NCBI GenBank assembly: GCA_938050045.1
Contig: CALLJS010000006.1
Span: 1-64,000 of the forward strand
Length of the DNA: 64,000 nucleotides
Source: an uncultured Sphingomonadaceae bacterium
GTDB taxonomy: Bacteria; Pseudomonadota; Alphaproteobacteria; Sphingomonadales; Sphingomonadaceae
Reading direction: 5' to 3'
The stretch's first letter is position 1, and every line of letters begins with the position of its first letter. The position numbers were made by a program, and so were the translations under genes. A model generated the notes under the pieces. That model ran no database searches. It saw only the letters and a program-made list of their open reading frames with translations, and was not told the origin of the DNA. This document shows positions 17,205 through 27,589 of this stretch, piece by piece.

Positions 17205-20200
17205 ATGAATTTTCGCAATCTTTCAGCATGGTCTATTCGCAACCCCGTCATCCCGATGGTGTTCTTTATTGCTGTATTTTTAGCAGGTATCTTAAGCTTT
17301 ATCCGCATGGATATTGTGAACAATCCAGAGGTTGATTTTCCTGGAGTTCAGGTCAATATTGTGCAGCCTGGGGCTGCGCCAACAGAGATTATCAATCAAA
17401 TCACCGACCGCGTCGAAGCCTCAATTCGCTCTATCAATGGCGTTAAAACAATTAACTCAACTGCTAGCGAGGGCAGCAGTTCTTCCTTCATTGAGTTTGA
17501 AATTGGCACTGATACTGATCAGGCTGTGGCCGAAGTTAAAAATGCCTTAGATCAAATAAGGGGCAGCCTACCCGCTGGTATATTAGAGCCGCGTATTTCA
17601 AAAGTGAATATAGCGGGCGGCGCTTTCTTGGGTATTTTCTCTGCCGAAGCCACAGATATGACCATAGAGGAATTAAGCTGGTTCGTTGATGATACTATCG
17701 CCAAGAGATTATTGGCCATTGATGGCATGGCAGAGGTTTCTCGCGGTGGCGGCGTAGACCGAGAAATTCGTGTCATATTAGATCCCAGCAAGATGCAGGC
17801 GCTGGACGTATCGGCCAGCCAAGTCAATAATATATTACGGCAAATCAATATCAATGCAGCAGGCGGTCAATCAGAAGTCGGTGGTATCCGTCAATCCGTG
17901 CGCGTCTTGGGCAATAGCAATAGCGCCTATGAACTCTCTCAAACGACCATCCCTATTGCTGGTGGTAACACGGTGAAATTATCAGATATAGCGACTGTTA
18001 CTGATTCCTATGGTGAGAGACGTTCCATCAATACATTGCGCGGTAAAGAGGTTGTGAACTTCAACTTTTCACGCGCACGCGGTGCATCTGATGTCACCGT
18101 ATATGACGAAGCAGTAGAGGTATTGGCAGAGATAGAAGAAGCCAATCCCGGCATCAAATTCACAAAACTTTTTACCACCGTTGATTATACCAAAACCCAA
18201 TATAGCAGCTCTATGAAGGCCATGATTGAAGGGGCGTTTTTGGCCGTTGTGATTGTATTTTTCTTCTTGCGGGATTGGCGCGCCACGATAATCTCTGCAA
18301 TTGCTATCCCCCTATCCGCAATTCCAACATTTTGGTTCATGGATTTGCTTGGCTTTAACCTAAATTTTTTGTCATTGCTTGCGTTAAGCTTGGTTGCGGG
18401 GGTGCTGGTCGATGATGCCATTGTAGAAATTGAAAATATCGTGCGCCACATGCGTATGGGCAAATCCGCCTATCAAGCCTCTATAGATGCTGCTGATGAG
18501 ATTGGCCTTGCCGTTGTGGCGACATCATTTTGTATCGTTGCTGTGTTCCTTCCTGTCGGATTAATGCCCGGCATTTCTGGTCAATTTTTCAAAAACTTTG
18601 GCATTACAGTGGTTATTTCCGTTCTCATGAGCTTGGCTGTTGCGCGGATGATAACGCCGCTCATGGCGGCCTATTTCCTAAAAGCCAAAGGGCATGCCGA
18701 TCATGGCAAAGGCCCAATGATTGATTTTTACACCAAGGTTTTGAAATGGACTATCAGCACCCGTTCAGCCGCTGCATATCGCAATCACCGCAGAAATAGA
18801 GATAATAAAGTCGCTTTTGGTCATAAATTTATTAGCCTATTTTTAGATCATCGTATTTGGATGATGGGCATAGGTTTTGGGGCTTTCATTCTTACCATTA
18901 TATTGTTCGCCATTACCCCCAGTCAATTCCAACCTACGATTAACGAAAATAATAGCCGCGTTCAAATTGAAATGGTTCCTGGTACGACATTAGAGGAAAC
19001 CCAAGAGATAGCAACCAAAGTAACAGCTATTATGGTAGCACAACCCGAAGTTAAAACTGCATTGCAAAATGTGCGCGAGGGTGCAGCGACAATCTTTATG
19101 ACATTGAATGAAGATCGTGAAAAAACATCGGTTGAGTTTGAAAAAGACCTGAATGATGAATTACAGCAAATACCCGATGCGCGGGTTCGTTTCCAATCAC
19201 AAAGCGGCGGCAATGGAACAGGCAGAGACCTCTCTATCATGCTCACAGGATCGGATTCAGACCTATTAAAAGAAACTGCCGTAAAAGTTGCCGAACAAAT
19301 GAAAAAGCTCGATACTGTAAAAGCACCGCGCGTTAATGCTGATTTGCAACGTCCAGAAATTTTAATCACGCCGCGCAGCGATTTAGCATCTGAATTGGGT
19401 GTGACAACGGCAGCCTTGAGCCAAACAATTCGTATTGCGACATTGGGCGAGATTGATCAAAATACCGCCAAATTCTCGTTATCCGATCGACAAATCCCTA
19501 TCCGCGTCGTCTTGGATGAAGATTCGCGTCAAGACATAAACACGATCAATAATCTGCCTGTACAAATGACCAATGGGGCATCGGTGCCATTGGGTACAAT
19601 AGCAGAAATTGGTTTCGGCTCTGGCCCAACAGCCATTCAGCGCTATAATCAGACGCGGCGTATTTTCATTGGAGCGGATTTGGCCGATGGTGTGGCATCG
19701 GGCGCAGCTAGAGAGCAAATAGACCAATTACCTATCATGCAGAATTTACCCAGCGGCATCTCAACACGCCCCTTTGGTGATGCTGAATGGCAACTTGAAT
19801 TGCTCGAAAATTTTGTGATCGCGGTCATATCTGGCGTCCTCACCGTGTTCGCGGTTTTGGTATTGCTCTACAAACGCCTTATGTCGCCGCTGGTCAATAT
19901 GTGCTCGCTTGCATTGGCCCCGCTTGGCGGTATCGCGCTTATTTGGGCGGTTGGCCAGCCTTTATCTATGCCCGTATTCATCGGCGTGCTTATGCTATTG
20001 GGTATTGTCAGTAAAAACTCAATCTTGCTGATTGATTTCGCCATTGAAGAATTAGCAAAAGGCACCGACAAATATACTGCCATTGTTGAAGCTGGGCAGA
20101 AAAGAGCTCAGCCTATTGTGATGACGACTGTGGCTATGACGGCAGGCATGGTTCCAACTGCTATATCGCTCTCGGGTGATAGTGCGTGGCGGCAACCTAT

Positions 20201-20384
20201 GGGAATTGTAGTGATTGGCGGCTTGATTGTATCCACACTGTTAACATTACTGATCGTGCCCGCTGGGTTTAGCCTTGCCGATGGGGTTGAAAAACGCACT
20301 GGGCCGTGGCTGCGCAAAAAATTACTCACTTATAATCCTGGTGATAGCGATAGTGACAATCAAAGATTAACGGGCGCAATATAG
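17205..20384 (+). CDS. RND multidrug-type efflux pump, inner membrane subunit
   Basis: The protein has 1059 residues with the duplicated RND layout: one helix, a large periplasmic loop, six helices, then the same again. The proton-relay helix carries VDDAIVEIEN near residue 402 (the paired Asp), and TM10 carries SKNSILLIDFA near 936 (the conserved Lys). These mark the HAE-1 (drug/hydrophobe) group rather than metal pumps. An insertion around residues 500-535 (HGKGPMIDFYTKV...NHRRNRDN) lies in the cytoplasmic loop between the halves. It is transcribed with the adaptor upstream. Substrates cannot be predicted. Confidence 0.95.
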   Translation: MNFRNLSAWSIRNPVIPMVFFIAVFLAGILSFIRMDIVNNPEVDFPGVQVNIVQPGAAPTEIINQITDRVEASIRSINGVKTINSTASEGSSSSFIEFEIGTDTDQAVAEVKNALDQIRGSLPAGILEPRISKVNIAGGAFLGIFSAEATDMTIEELSWFVDDTIAKRLLAIDGMAEVSRGGGVDREIRVILDPSKMQALDVSASQVNNILRQININAAGGQSEVGGIRQSVRVLGNSNSAYELSQTTIPIAGGNTVKLSDIATVTDSYGERRSINTLRGKEVVNFNFSRARGASDVTVYDEAVEVLAEIEEANPGIKFTKLFTTVDYTKTQYSSSMKAMIEGAFLAVVIVFFFLRDWRATIISAIAIPLSAIPTFWFMDLLGFNLNFLSLLALSLVAGVLVDDAIVEIENIVRHMRMGKSAYQASIDAADEIGLAVVATSFCIVAVFLPVGLMPGISGQFFKNFGITVVISVLMSLAVARMITPLMAAYFLKAKGHADHGKGPMIDFYTKVLKWTISTRSAAAYRNHRRNRDNKVAFGHKFISLFLDHRIWMMGIGFGAFILTIILFAITPSQFQPTINENNSRVQIEMVPGTTLEETQEIATKVTAIMVAQPEVKTALQNVREGAATIFMTLNEDREKTSVEFEKDLNDELQQIPDARVRFQSQSGGNGTGRDLSIMLTGSDSDLLKETAVKVAEQMKKLDTVKAPRVNADLQRPEILITPRSDLASELGVTTAALSQTIRIATLGEIDQNTAKFSLSDRQIPIRVVLDEDSRQDINTINNLPVQMTNGASVPLGTIAEIGFGSGPTAIQRYNQTRRIFIGADLADGVASGAAREQIDQLPIMQNLPSGISTRPFGDAEWQLELLENFVIAVISGVLTVFAVLVLLYKRLMSPLVNMCSLALAPLGGIALIWAVGQPLSMPVFIGVLMLLGIVSKNSILLIDFAIEELAKGTDKYTAIVEAGQKRAQPIVMTTVAMTAGMVPTAISLSGDSAWRQPMGIVVIGGLIVSTLLTLLIVPAGFSLADGVEKRTGPWLRKKLLTYNPGDSDSDNQRLTGAI

Positions 20385-20441
20385 AAGCGGTTGAATAAAG
20401 CATTTGGCATAGTGCGTATTATAAGACTATAACAGCACTTA

Positions 20442-21734
20442 GTGACGAACGAACAAACAATTTTATCGCATAAAAAATTATCAGCATTGCGCTTTCAACA
20501 GCGTGATGAAGAGCTTAAAAAAATGCGCATTATTGCCACGGCTTTGCTCGTGCTGATGGCGGTGATTTTCGTTATTGGCAACCATATGGAAAAAGAATAT
20601 GCTGGTCATTGGGGCTTTATGCGCGCCTTTGCAGAGGCTGGCATGGTGGGTGGGCTGGCCGATTGGTTCGCGGTCACGGCCTTATTTCGACACCCTTTGG
20701 GCATCCCCATTCCGCACACCGCCATCATTCCCAAAAATAAAGATCGCATTGGCGAGACATTAGCAGGTTTCTTACGGCGCAACTTTCTCACGACGCGCAT
20801 AGTAGCCCGAAAAGTGCGTAATATTGATGTGGCTGGTGCTGCTGGTAAATTTTTGATGCATCCCGATGGCGGCGAAGGCCGAATGCGCATGGGGGCATCG
20901 CGTTTGATAGGCGATATCATGGCATCATTGGATGATGAGCGGCTGGGGAAAATTGCCAAAGATTCGATGCGCCAGCAGCTAGAAAATATCAATCTTGCGC
21001 CATTATTGGGACAATTATTGGAAGCGATGATAAAAGAAGGTCGGCATAAACCAATATTGAATAGCGTGGTGAAATGGGCTTCAAAGACGTTGAACAGCAA
21101 TGAAGATATAATCCGCAAAATGGTCGAAGAACGCGCCAATACGATCATGCGTTGGACAGGGCTTGATGATAGGCTTGCCGATGCCATCGTCAATGGGTTG
21201 AGCAAATTACTGACCGATATGGCGCAAGACCTTAATCACCCACTGCGCGAAAAAGGCGAAGAAGGCATAAGAAAGCTTGCCCACGACCTACAACATCAAA
21301 AGACATTTGAGAAAAAAATACATGCTTGGAAAAAAGAATTGCTCGCTAATCCTGCAATGGCAAAATGGATGGACAGCCTGTGGCAAAATGGGCGGCAAGC
21401 TCTGCTCAATGCTGCGCGCGAACCCGATGCAGCCATGGCGGGTAAATTTGGTGAAGCCCTAACGAAACTGGGGTCTTCATTGCAAAAAGATGCGCATTTG
21501 AAAAAGCAGATCAACCGTTTTGCGCGCCGTGCTATTGTCGGCACTACCGAAAATTATGGCGATAAAATTGTGACCTTAGTATCCGATACGATTGGTGGTT
21601 GGGAAGCTATCACCCTCACTAGCCGCATAGAAAATGTCGTGGGTAGCGATTTACAATTCATCCGCATCAATGGAACGCTTGTCGGCGGCTTGGTTGGCCT
21701 TTTCATCCATGCCGTTGGCGAATTACTCTATTAA
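20442..21734 (+). CDS. DUF445 (YjiN-like) membrane protein
   Basis: The protein has 430 residues. A first membrane helix is at about 29-46 and a last one at about 410-430 (LVGGLVGLFIHAVGELLY); the middle is soluble and helical. The DUF445 signature RAFAEAGMVGGLADWFAVTALF followed by HPLGIPIPHTAIIP lies near residues 63-95, given here in part. The start is a GTG at 20442; a downstream ATG at residue 28 would cut into the first helix. The function of DUF445 proteins is unknown. It follows the RND pump gene by 57 bases on the same strand and may be co-transcribed. Confidence 0.85.
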   Translation: MTNEQTILSHKKLSALRFQQRDEELKKMRIIATALLVLMAVIFVIGNHMEKEYAGHWGFMRAFAEAGMVGGLADWFAVTALFRHPLGIPIPHTAIIPKNKDRIGETLAGFLRRNFLTTRIVARKVRNIDVAGAAGKFLMHPDGGEGRMRMGASRLIGDIMASLDDERLGKIAKDSMRQQLENINLAPLLGQLLEAMIKEGRHKPILNSVVKWASKTLNSNEDIIRKMVEERANTIMRWTGLDDRLADAIVNGLSKLLTDMAQDLNHPLREKGEEGIRKLAHDLQHQKTFEKKIHAWKKELLANPAMAKWMDSLWQNGRQALLNAAREPDAAMAGKFGEALTKLGSSLQKDAHLKKQINRFARRAIVGTTENYGDKIVTLVSDTIGGWEAITLTSRIENVVGSDLQFIRINGTLVGGLVGLFIHAVGELLY

Positions 21735-21851
21735 ATTGACAGCCTATTAAGCACCGCCTCTAGCCAAACCTCTCTATATACATATCTTTTTGATTGCTCT
21801 GTAAAAAATATTCGCATAGCATAATCGCTTAAATATTCAGAAAGGCGCATC

Positions 21852-23090
21852 ATGGTTGCATTTTGGTTTAATATCCCCCTTTGGCAACGGGTGATTGCTG
21901 CTTTGATATTGGGTGTTATCGCTGGTCAAATTATGGGGCCAGATGCGCAAAGCATAAAATGGATTGGCGATTTTTTCATCAAATCCATCAAAATGCTAGT
22001 TGTGCCTCTCATTTTCTTCTCATTGGTGTCGGGCGTCGCCGCGATAGGCGATATTAGCAAATTAGGCAAAGTCGGCGGGCGAGCTATGATATTATTCATT
22101 ATCACCGGTCAAATCGCTGCATGGCTTGGGCTGATGCTTGGTACTTTGATTAAACCTGGTGCTGGGCTGCGCACCGATTTAATCGACAAAGGCGAAACAC
22201 CCGTTCCCAATGAAACCACTGCGGTTGATATGATATTATCCATCATACCAGAGAGCCCCGTGCAAGTGATGGCCGATGCGCAAGTATTACCCTTGATTGT
22301 CTTTGCCTTGTTGATTGGTATTGGCATTTTGATGGCCAAAGAAGATGGCAAACCGCTGATTAAAATATTCGATAGCGGTGCGATAGTGATGCAAAAAGTC
22401 ACTATGATTGTTATGGAATTAACCCCCTTTGGTGTGTTTGCTCTCATGGCTTGGGTCTCGGGCACTTTGGGTTTTGAAGCCTTACAAGCACTTGGCTGGC
22501 TCGTATTCTTAAATTATTTGGGCTGCATATTGATTATCGGCATATTATATAGCGCGATGCTCAAATTTATCGGCAAAGTGCCTGTTATAGATTTTTTCAG
22601 AGGCATAATTGACGCCATTGCGGTTAGCTATTCCACTGCATCATCCAATGCTACTCTGCCCGTCACATTGCGCTGCGCTCAGAGAAATTTGGGCGTATCA
22701 AAAAGCGTATCAAGTTTTGTCATATCATTGGGTGCGACCATCAATATGAACGGTACAGCGATGTATTTAGGACTGGCAACATTGTTCGGCGCGCAAATAT
22801 TCGGTGTTGACTTATCATGGGGTCACTATGGATTAATCGCATTATTATCGACATTAGGGGCAATCGGTGCAGCAGGTATCCCAGGTGCGGGCCTTATCAT
22901 GATGGCATTAGTATTTGGTGCCGTTGGCGTACCATTGGAAACTATCGCATTTGTCGCGGGGGTTGACCGTATTATGGATATGATGCGCACGACCACCAAT
23001 GTTTCGGGCGATGCGGCGGTTGCCGTCACCGTTGCATCGATGACCGGGGAATTGGACAAAGAAGAATTAATCAGCACCGATGATGTGTAA
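21852..23090 (+). CDS. Dicarboxylate/amino acid:cation symporter (DAACS, DctA/GltP-like)
   Basis: The protein has 412 residues and eight or so membrane helices plus two re-entrant hairpins. Key family motifs are the serine-rich hairpin SYSTASSNATLPVT near 258-271, the TM7 ion-binding GATINMNGTAMYLG near 295-308, the second hairpin AGIPGAGLIMMALV, and DRIMDMMRTTTNVSGDA in TM8, whose Asp and Arg contact the substrate carboxylates. The family takes up glutamate, aspartate or C4-dicarboxylates with sodium or protons; the precise choice is not clear. AAAGG lies six bases ahead of the start. Its end faces purA. Confidence 0.93.
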   Translation: MVAFWFNIPLWQRVIAALILGVIAGQIMGPDAQSIKWIGDFFIKSIKMLVVPLIFFSLVSGVAAIGDISKLGKVGGRAMILFIITGQIAAWLGLMLGTLIKPGAGLRTDLIDKGETPVPNETTAVDMILSIIPESPVQVMADAQVLPLIVFALLIGIGILMAKEDGKPLIKIFDSGAIVMQKVTMIVMELTPFGVFALMAWVSGTLGFEALQALGWLVFLNYLGCILIIGILYSAMLKFIGKVPVIDFFRGIIDAIAVSYSTASSNATLPVTLRCAQRNLGVSKSVSSFVISLGATINMNGTAMYLGLATLFGAQIFGVDLSWGHYGLIALLSTLGAIGAAGIPGAGLIMMALVFGAVGVPLETIAFVAGVDRIMDMMRTTTNVSGDAAVAVTVASMTGELDKEELISTDDV

Positions 23091-23154
23091 AACGCGATAA
23101 TTTATGGCTTTAATGTTGGGTTTTGTGCTTTTTTAACGCCGCTTGGCAGGGCTA

Positions 23155-23244
23155 TTATGAAAATGATGATTGTAAAATTTTAGCCAAACGCGCATCGCGG
23201 CCATAAATATCTTTGCGTATCAATAACCCTCTATTGGGCGGCAT
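23155..23244 (-). CDS. Possible 29-residue protein downstream of purA
   Basis: An ATG at 23244, 17 bases past the purA stop, opens a 29-codon frame ending at 23155. AGGGGCG lies about ten bases ahead of it. The peptide (MPPNRGLLIRKDIYGRDARL... in part) is basic and ends QSSFS. No family is known to me. It may be a small gene translated with purA, a remnant of a longer one, or chance. Confidence 0.3.
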   Translation of the reverse strand: MPPNRGLLIRKDIYGRDARLAKILQSSFS

Positions 23245-23260
23245 TTAATCGTTTTCGCCC

Positions 23261-24550
23261 CTAATCCGCAAATGGATCTCGTACCAAAATCGTATCATCG
23301 CGCTGCGGCGAGGTTGATACTAATGCCACAGGACATGCGATCAATTCTTCTATACGGCGAACATATTTAATAGCTTGCGCGGGCAAGTCTGCCCAGCTTC
23401 TTGCTCCAGCGGTTGTGCCTTCCCATCCATCAATCTCTTCATAAATGGGTTCGACTTTTGCTTGATCGGCAGCATGCGGCGGCAGATAATCATAATCAAC
23501 CTCATCAACGCGATAGCCAACGCAAATCTTAATCGTCTTAAACCCATCCAAGACATCAATCTTGGTCAGAGCGATGCCCGATACGCCCGATACCGCGCAG
23601 CTTTGGCGTACCAATACCGCATCAAACCAACCACAGCGGCGCTGGCGTCCTGTGACCACGCCAAATTCATGACCGCGCTCGCCCAATGTTTGGCCCACTT
23701 CATTAAGCTGCTCGGTAGGAAATGGCCCGCTGCCCACTCTCGTCGTATAAGCTTTCACAATGCCCAGCACAAAACCAACGCTCGATGGCCCCACGCCGCT
23801 GCCGCCTGATGCTGTACCCGCAATCACATTCGATGAAGTAACAAAGGGATAAGTGCCATGGTCAATGTCAAGCAACACCCCTTGCGCGCCTTCAAATAAT
23901 ATCCGCTTACCGTCGCTCTTAGCATTATTGAGCATACGCCATACCGGTTTTGCGAACGGAAGAACATAGGCTGCAATATCGGTTAAATCATCGATCAATC
24001 GCTTGCGATCAATGGGGGCTTCGCCAAACCCTTTGCGCAATGCATCATGATGGGCGCAAATACGGTCAAGCTGCGCTTCCAAATCATCCAGATGCGCCAA
24101 ATCGCATATCCTAATCGCACGGCGGCCAACCTTATCTTCATAAGCTGGGCCAATGCCGCGCCGTGTTGTGCCAATTTTGCCAGCACCGCTGGCATCTTCG
24201 CGCAGAGCATCTAAATCGCGGTGAAACGGTAATATGATCGGGCATGTTTCTGCCACCATCAAATTTTGCGGGTTTATATCGACGCCTTGGGCTTTGAGTT
24301 TACCGACTTCGTCACGAAAATGCCAAGGGTCAAAAACAACACCATTGCCAATGGCGGATAAAGTCCCGCGCACAATGCCCGATGGCAGCAAAGATAATTT
24401 ATAAATATTGTCGCCAACCACCAATGTATGACCTGCATTATGGCCGCCCTGAAAGCGCACCACAACATCGGCACGGCTGGCTAACCAATCAACAATTTTG
24501 CCTTTGCCTTCGTCGCCCCATTGCGCGCCTACTACAGTTACATTTGCCAT
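23261..24550 (-). CDS. purA: Adenylosuccinate synthetase
   Basis: The protein has 429 residues. It joins IMP and aspartate with GTP to form adenylosuccinate, the first committed step to AMP. The N-terminal [17 protein letters not shown] (residues 8-24) is the P-loop-like GTP/IMP site with the catalytic Asp and His41-equivalent in [46 protein letters not shown] and the late [14 protein letters not shown] are the other signatures, shown only in part. It lies 136 bases downstream of hisZ on the same strand, a common order in alphaproteobacteria. Confidence 0.97.
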   Translation of the reverse strand: MANVTVVGAQWGDEGKGKIVDWLASRADVVVRFQGGHNAGHTLVVGDNIYKLSLLPSGIVRGTLSAIGNGVVFDPWHFRDEVGKLKAQGVDINPQNLMVAETCPIILPFHRDLDALREDASGAGKIGTTRRGIGPAYEDKVGRRAIRICDLAHLDDLEAQLDRICAHHDALRKGFGEAPIDRKRLIDDLTDIAAYVLPFAKPVWRMLNNAKSDGKRILFEGAQGVLLDIDHGTYPFVTSSNVIAGTASGGSGVGPSSVGFVLGIVKAYTTRVGSGPFPTEQLNEVGQTLGERGHEFGVVTGRQRRCGWFDAVLVRQSCAVSGVSGIALTKIDVLDGFKTIKICVGYRVDEVDYDYLPPHAADQAKVEPIYEEIDGWEGTTAGARSWADLPAQAIKYVRRIEELIACPVALVSTSPQRDDTILVRDPFAD

Positions 24551-24686
24551 ATTAAGGCCTTCCTATGGTGATTAGATCGAATAGAAATCAAACATATTTA
24601 TTAAGCAATTACCGCTCTCTCGTCCAGCGATAGAATGAACATGGCTATCTTATCAGTGCATGATTGGTGGATAAGTTCCAAAAGGA

Positions 24687-25796
24687 TCATATTGTATAAG
24701 GGATTATCTTTTGACCATCCAGATAATGGCTGCAGCCAAGGGCTTTGCCGTCATCATTATCTTCGAGCGCGGCAATAGTAATCCAGCCTTCTTTGCGTAC
24801 CTTAGATGCACAATCAACATCATGATCCAATGGCAAGAATAGATAATCTTCTTCTATCTGATTGGATATAGTATTTATCGCATCGGGATAAAGAGAAAAA
24901 CCCGTTGCTGCTTCCCCATTATCCAATTGATAAGTACCGCCTCTGCCTATCGCACCAGCGATATTATCAGCATAGAGCGTAAACCCAATCCAGCTTTGAT
25001 ATTCAAACCCATGACGCTCGGTCGGGTCTAATGTCACATGAACATCATCGGCTATATATTGCGCTATTGATTGCAAACCTGCTATGCGCGAAGATAGAGC
25101 GCCGCCTGCATCAATGTCGCATAATTTTTGAATAGCTTGCTCAAATTCACCCGTGGCATAGAGCAAAGGCAAATATTCATCAGCACCCAAAGATTTCAGT
25201 GCGCTCGCATCTTTCATATCCAATTGCTCGCTGACCTTTTGCAAATTTTCATCGGCAAGCGGAAAAGTATGTTGGGCCAATGTTATGACCAAATCGGGCA
25301 AGGTAAAATCAATAGTGATGCCTTTTATGCCGACCGATTTCAATGCCTCTATCGCCATGGCCGCCATTTCGCATACCGCCGACACATTATCGCGGCCTAT
25401 TAATTCCGCGCCCAATTGGGTCATTTCACGATTAGGATTGGGCGGATTAGCACGCAATTTGGCCACCACGCCATGATAGCATAAACGCAAAGGGCGCGGC
25501 ATATCGGCCAATCTTGTCGAAGCAATACGGCCAATTTGCAAGGTCATATCGCTGCGTATCGCCATATTACGCCCTGAAACAGGATCGGTAAAGCGCATCA
25601 AATGGTTGCGCGCAGCGCCCAGTGGCCGTCCGGTTAAACTGCTCTCATATTCAGCAATAGCGGGCATCACCCGTTTATAACCATGCGCGGTCAAAACATC
25701 GATCATCGAACGCGCATTGCGAGAAATAAGAGCAGCTTCCTCGAACAATCTGTCGCGAAAACCCTCTGGCAATAGATCAATATTGTGTTGAGTCAT
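24687..25796 (-). CDS. hisZ: ATP phosphoribosyltransferase regulatory subunit HisZ
   Basis: The protein has 369 residues and a class II aminoacyl-tRNA-synthetase-like core, as expected of HisZ: LLPEGFRDRLFEEAA near the start, RFTDPVSGRNMAIRSDMT (motif 2-like) and LGAELIGRDNVSAVCEM. HisZ has no synthetase activity; it joins the short form of HisG and gives histidine feedback control of the first step of histidine synthesis. The start at 25796 (MTQHNIDLLPEG) is preferred because the 12 upstream residues do not resemble the family. No hisG lies in the window. The minus-strand neighbour downstream is purA. Confidence 0.88.
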   Translation of the reverse strand: MTQHNIDLLPEGFRDRLFEEAALISRNARSMIDVLTAHGYKRVMPAIAEYESSLTGRPLGAARNHLMRFTDPVSGRNMAIRSDMTLQIGRIASTRLADMPRPLRLCYHGVVAKLRANPPNPNREMTQLGAELIGRDNVSAVCEMAAMAIEALKSVGIKGITIDFTLPDLVITLAQHTFPLADENLQKVSEQLDMKDASALKSLGADEYLPLLYATGEFEQAIQKLCDIDAGGALSSRIAGLQSIAQYIADDVHVTLDPTERHGFEYQSWIGFTLYADNIAGAIGRGGTYQLDNGEAATGFSLYPDAINTISNQIEEDYLFLPLDHDVDCASKVRKEGWITIAALEDNDDGKALGCSHYLDGQKIIPYTI

Positions 25797-25902
25797 GATT
25801 TCATACCTGAAATTTAGCTGAGTCTTACCCACTCTTTACCAGAATTATGAACGGAGGAAACCACAGTTTAATGGCGGTCTTCCATACAATATAGGGTTAA
25901 GA

Positions 25903-27486
25903 TTAAAATTGAAGATGCTTCACTATCTTAACGCCATCTAATGCATGCACTGCCGACAGGGCGGCTTCGCTGATCGCATCATCAATAGACAATAATAATA
26001 CAGCCTCACCGCCCGCAACTCGGCGGCCTAAATGGAATGTGCCGATGTTCAAACCAGCCTCACCCAATGCAGTCCCAACGCGGCCAATAAAACCAGGCGT
26101 GTCTTCATTCACAATATAGAGCATATGGCCATCAAGATCGGCTTCGATTTTTATGCCAAACATTTCAACCAAGCGCGGCACATTATGACCAAATAATGTT
26201 CCCGCTACGCTGCGATCACCTTGTGAAGTTTGTACGGTTACGCGCACCAATGTTTGATATGTTCCTTCGCGTTCATGGCGAATTTCACTAACTTCTAAGC
26301 CGCGCTCTTTTGCCAAATAGGGCGCATTGACCATATTCACCGTGTCGCTGTAGCGGCGCATAAAGCCCGATAAAACAGCCCCCGTAATCGGCTTAATATT
26401 AAGATCGGCGGCGGCCCCTTCGACTTCTATTGAAATATTATGCAAATCATCCGACGCCAATTGCCCAACCATGCTGCCTAATTTCTCAGCAAGCGTCATA
26501 TAAGGTTTTAATTTCGGAGCTTCTTCGGCCGATAGGCTTGGCATATTCAGCGCATTGATAACACCGCCGTTCACCAGATAATCGGCCATTTGCTCTGCTA
26601 CTTGAATGGCTACATTAACCTGCGCTTCGCTGGTAGAGGCCCCCAAATGCGGGGTACAGATAAAATTTTCTGTGCCAAATAAAGGCGATTCTTTAGCAGG
26701 CTCGGTTGCAAACACATCCAATGCCGCACCACCTACTTGCCCCCTATCCAAAGCATCTTTCAATGCCGCTTCGTCAATCAAACCACCGCGCGCGCAATTT
26801 ATTATTCGCACGCCTTTTTTGGTTTTGGCCAAATTTTCAGCCGATAAAATATTGCGGGTTTGATCGGTTAATGGTGTGTGCAATGTAATAAAATCAGCTT
26901 TGGCCAGCACACCATCCAAATCAACTTTTTCAACGCCAATTTCAATCGCCCGCTCTGGCGTTAAAAATGGATCAAATGCGACTATTTTCATTTTGAGCCC
27001 CAGAGCACGACTAGCGACGATAGAGCCAATATTACCCGCACCGATGAGCCCCAAAGTTTTGCCCGTCAGCTCCACCCCCATGAAACGGCTTTTTTCCCAT
27101 TTGCCTTGCTGGGTCGATGCATCCGCAACGGGCAATTGACGCGCCAAGGCAAACATCATCGCAATGGCATGCTCGGCAGTGGTGATGCTGTTGCCAAACG
27201 GCGTGTTCATGACCACAACCCCTTGCGAAGAGGCTGCTGGAATATCGACATTATCTACGCCAATACCTGCACGGCCTATGACTTTTAGCTGTGTCGCTGC
27301 CGCCAATATTTCGGGCGTCACTTTGGTCGAAGAACGAATGGCAAGGCCTTCATAATCGCCAATGATTTCCATCAATTCTGTGGGGGTTTGACCTGTAATA
27401 ACATCCACATCACAGCCGCGTTCGGCGAATATTTCAGCGGCTTTTGGATCCATTTTATCCGAGATTAAAACTTTAGCTTTGGTCAT
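25903..27486 (-). CDS. serA: D-3-phosphoglycerate dehydrogenase
   Basis: The protein has 527 residues from the ATG at 27486. It oxidizes 3-phosphoglycerate with NAD, the first step of serine synthesis. The substrate and NAD domains carry [12 protein letters not shown], the nucleotide loop [10 protein letters not shown], the Arg region [10 protein letters not shown] and the catalytic His region [13 protein letters not shown]. An intervening (ASB) domain follows at about 320-440, and a C-terminal ACT domain ([19 protein letters not shown]) gives the long, serine-regulated form. It is 103 bases downstream of serC in what is evidently one operon led by a serC RNA motif. Confidence 0.96.
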   Translation of the reverse strand: MTKAKVLISDKMDPKAAEIFAERGCDVDVITGQTPTELMEIIGDYEGLAIRSSTKVTPEILAAATQLKVIGRAGIGVDNVDIPAASSQGVVVMNTPFGNSITTAEHAIAMMFALARQLPVADASTQQGKWEKSRFMGVELTGKTLGLIGAGNIGSIVASRALGLKMKIVAFDPFLTPERAIEIGVEKVDLDGVLAKADFITLHTPLTDQTRNILSAENLAKTKKGVRIINCARGGLIDEAALKDALDRGQVGGAALDVFATEPAKESPLFGTENFICTPHLGASTSEAQVNVAIQVAEQMADYLVNGGVINALNMPSLSAEEAPKLKPYMTLAEKLGSMVGQLASDDLHNISIEVEGAAADLNIKPITGAVLSGFMRRYSDTVNMVNAPYLAKERGLEVSEIRHEREGTYQTLVRVTVQTSQGDRSVAGTLFGHNVPRLVEMFGIKIEADLDGHMLYIVNEDTPGFIGRVGTALGEAGLNIGTFHLGRRVAGGEAVLLLSIDDAISEAALSAVHALDGVKIVKHLQF

Positions 27487-27589
27487 GATATTGTCTTTCA
27501 TCGCATTAGCAAATTAAAGATGATATTTCTTTTTTGCATTTAATATTTGGAGATTTCCCTATGCTATAGGGGTTTATATTCAGCGTATC

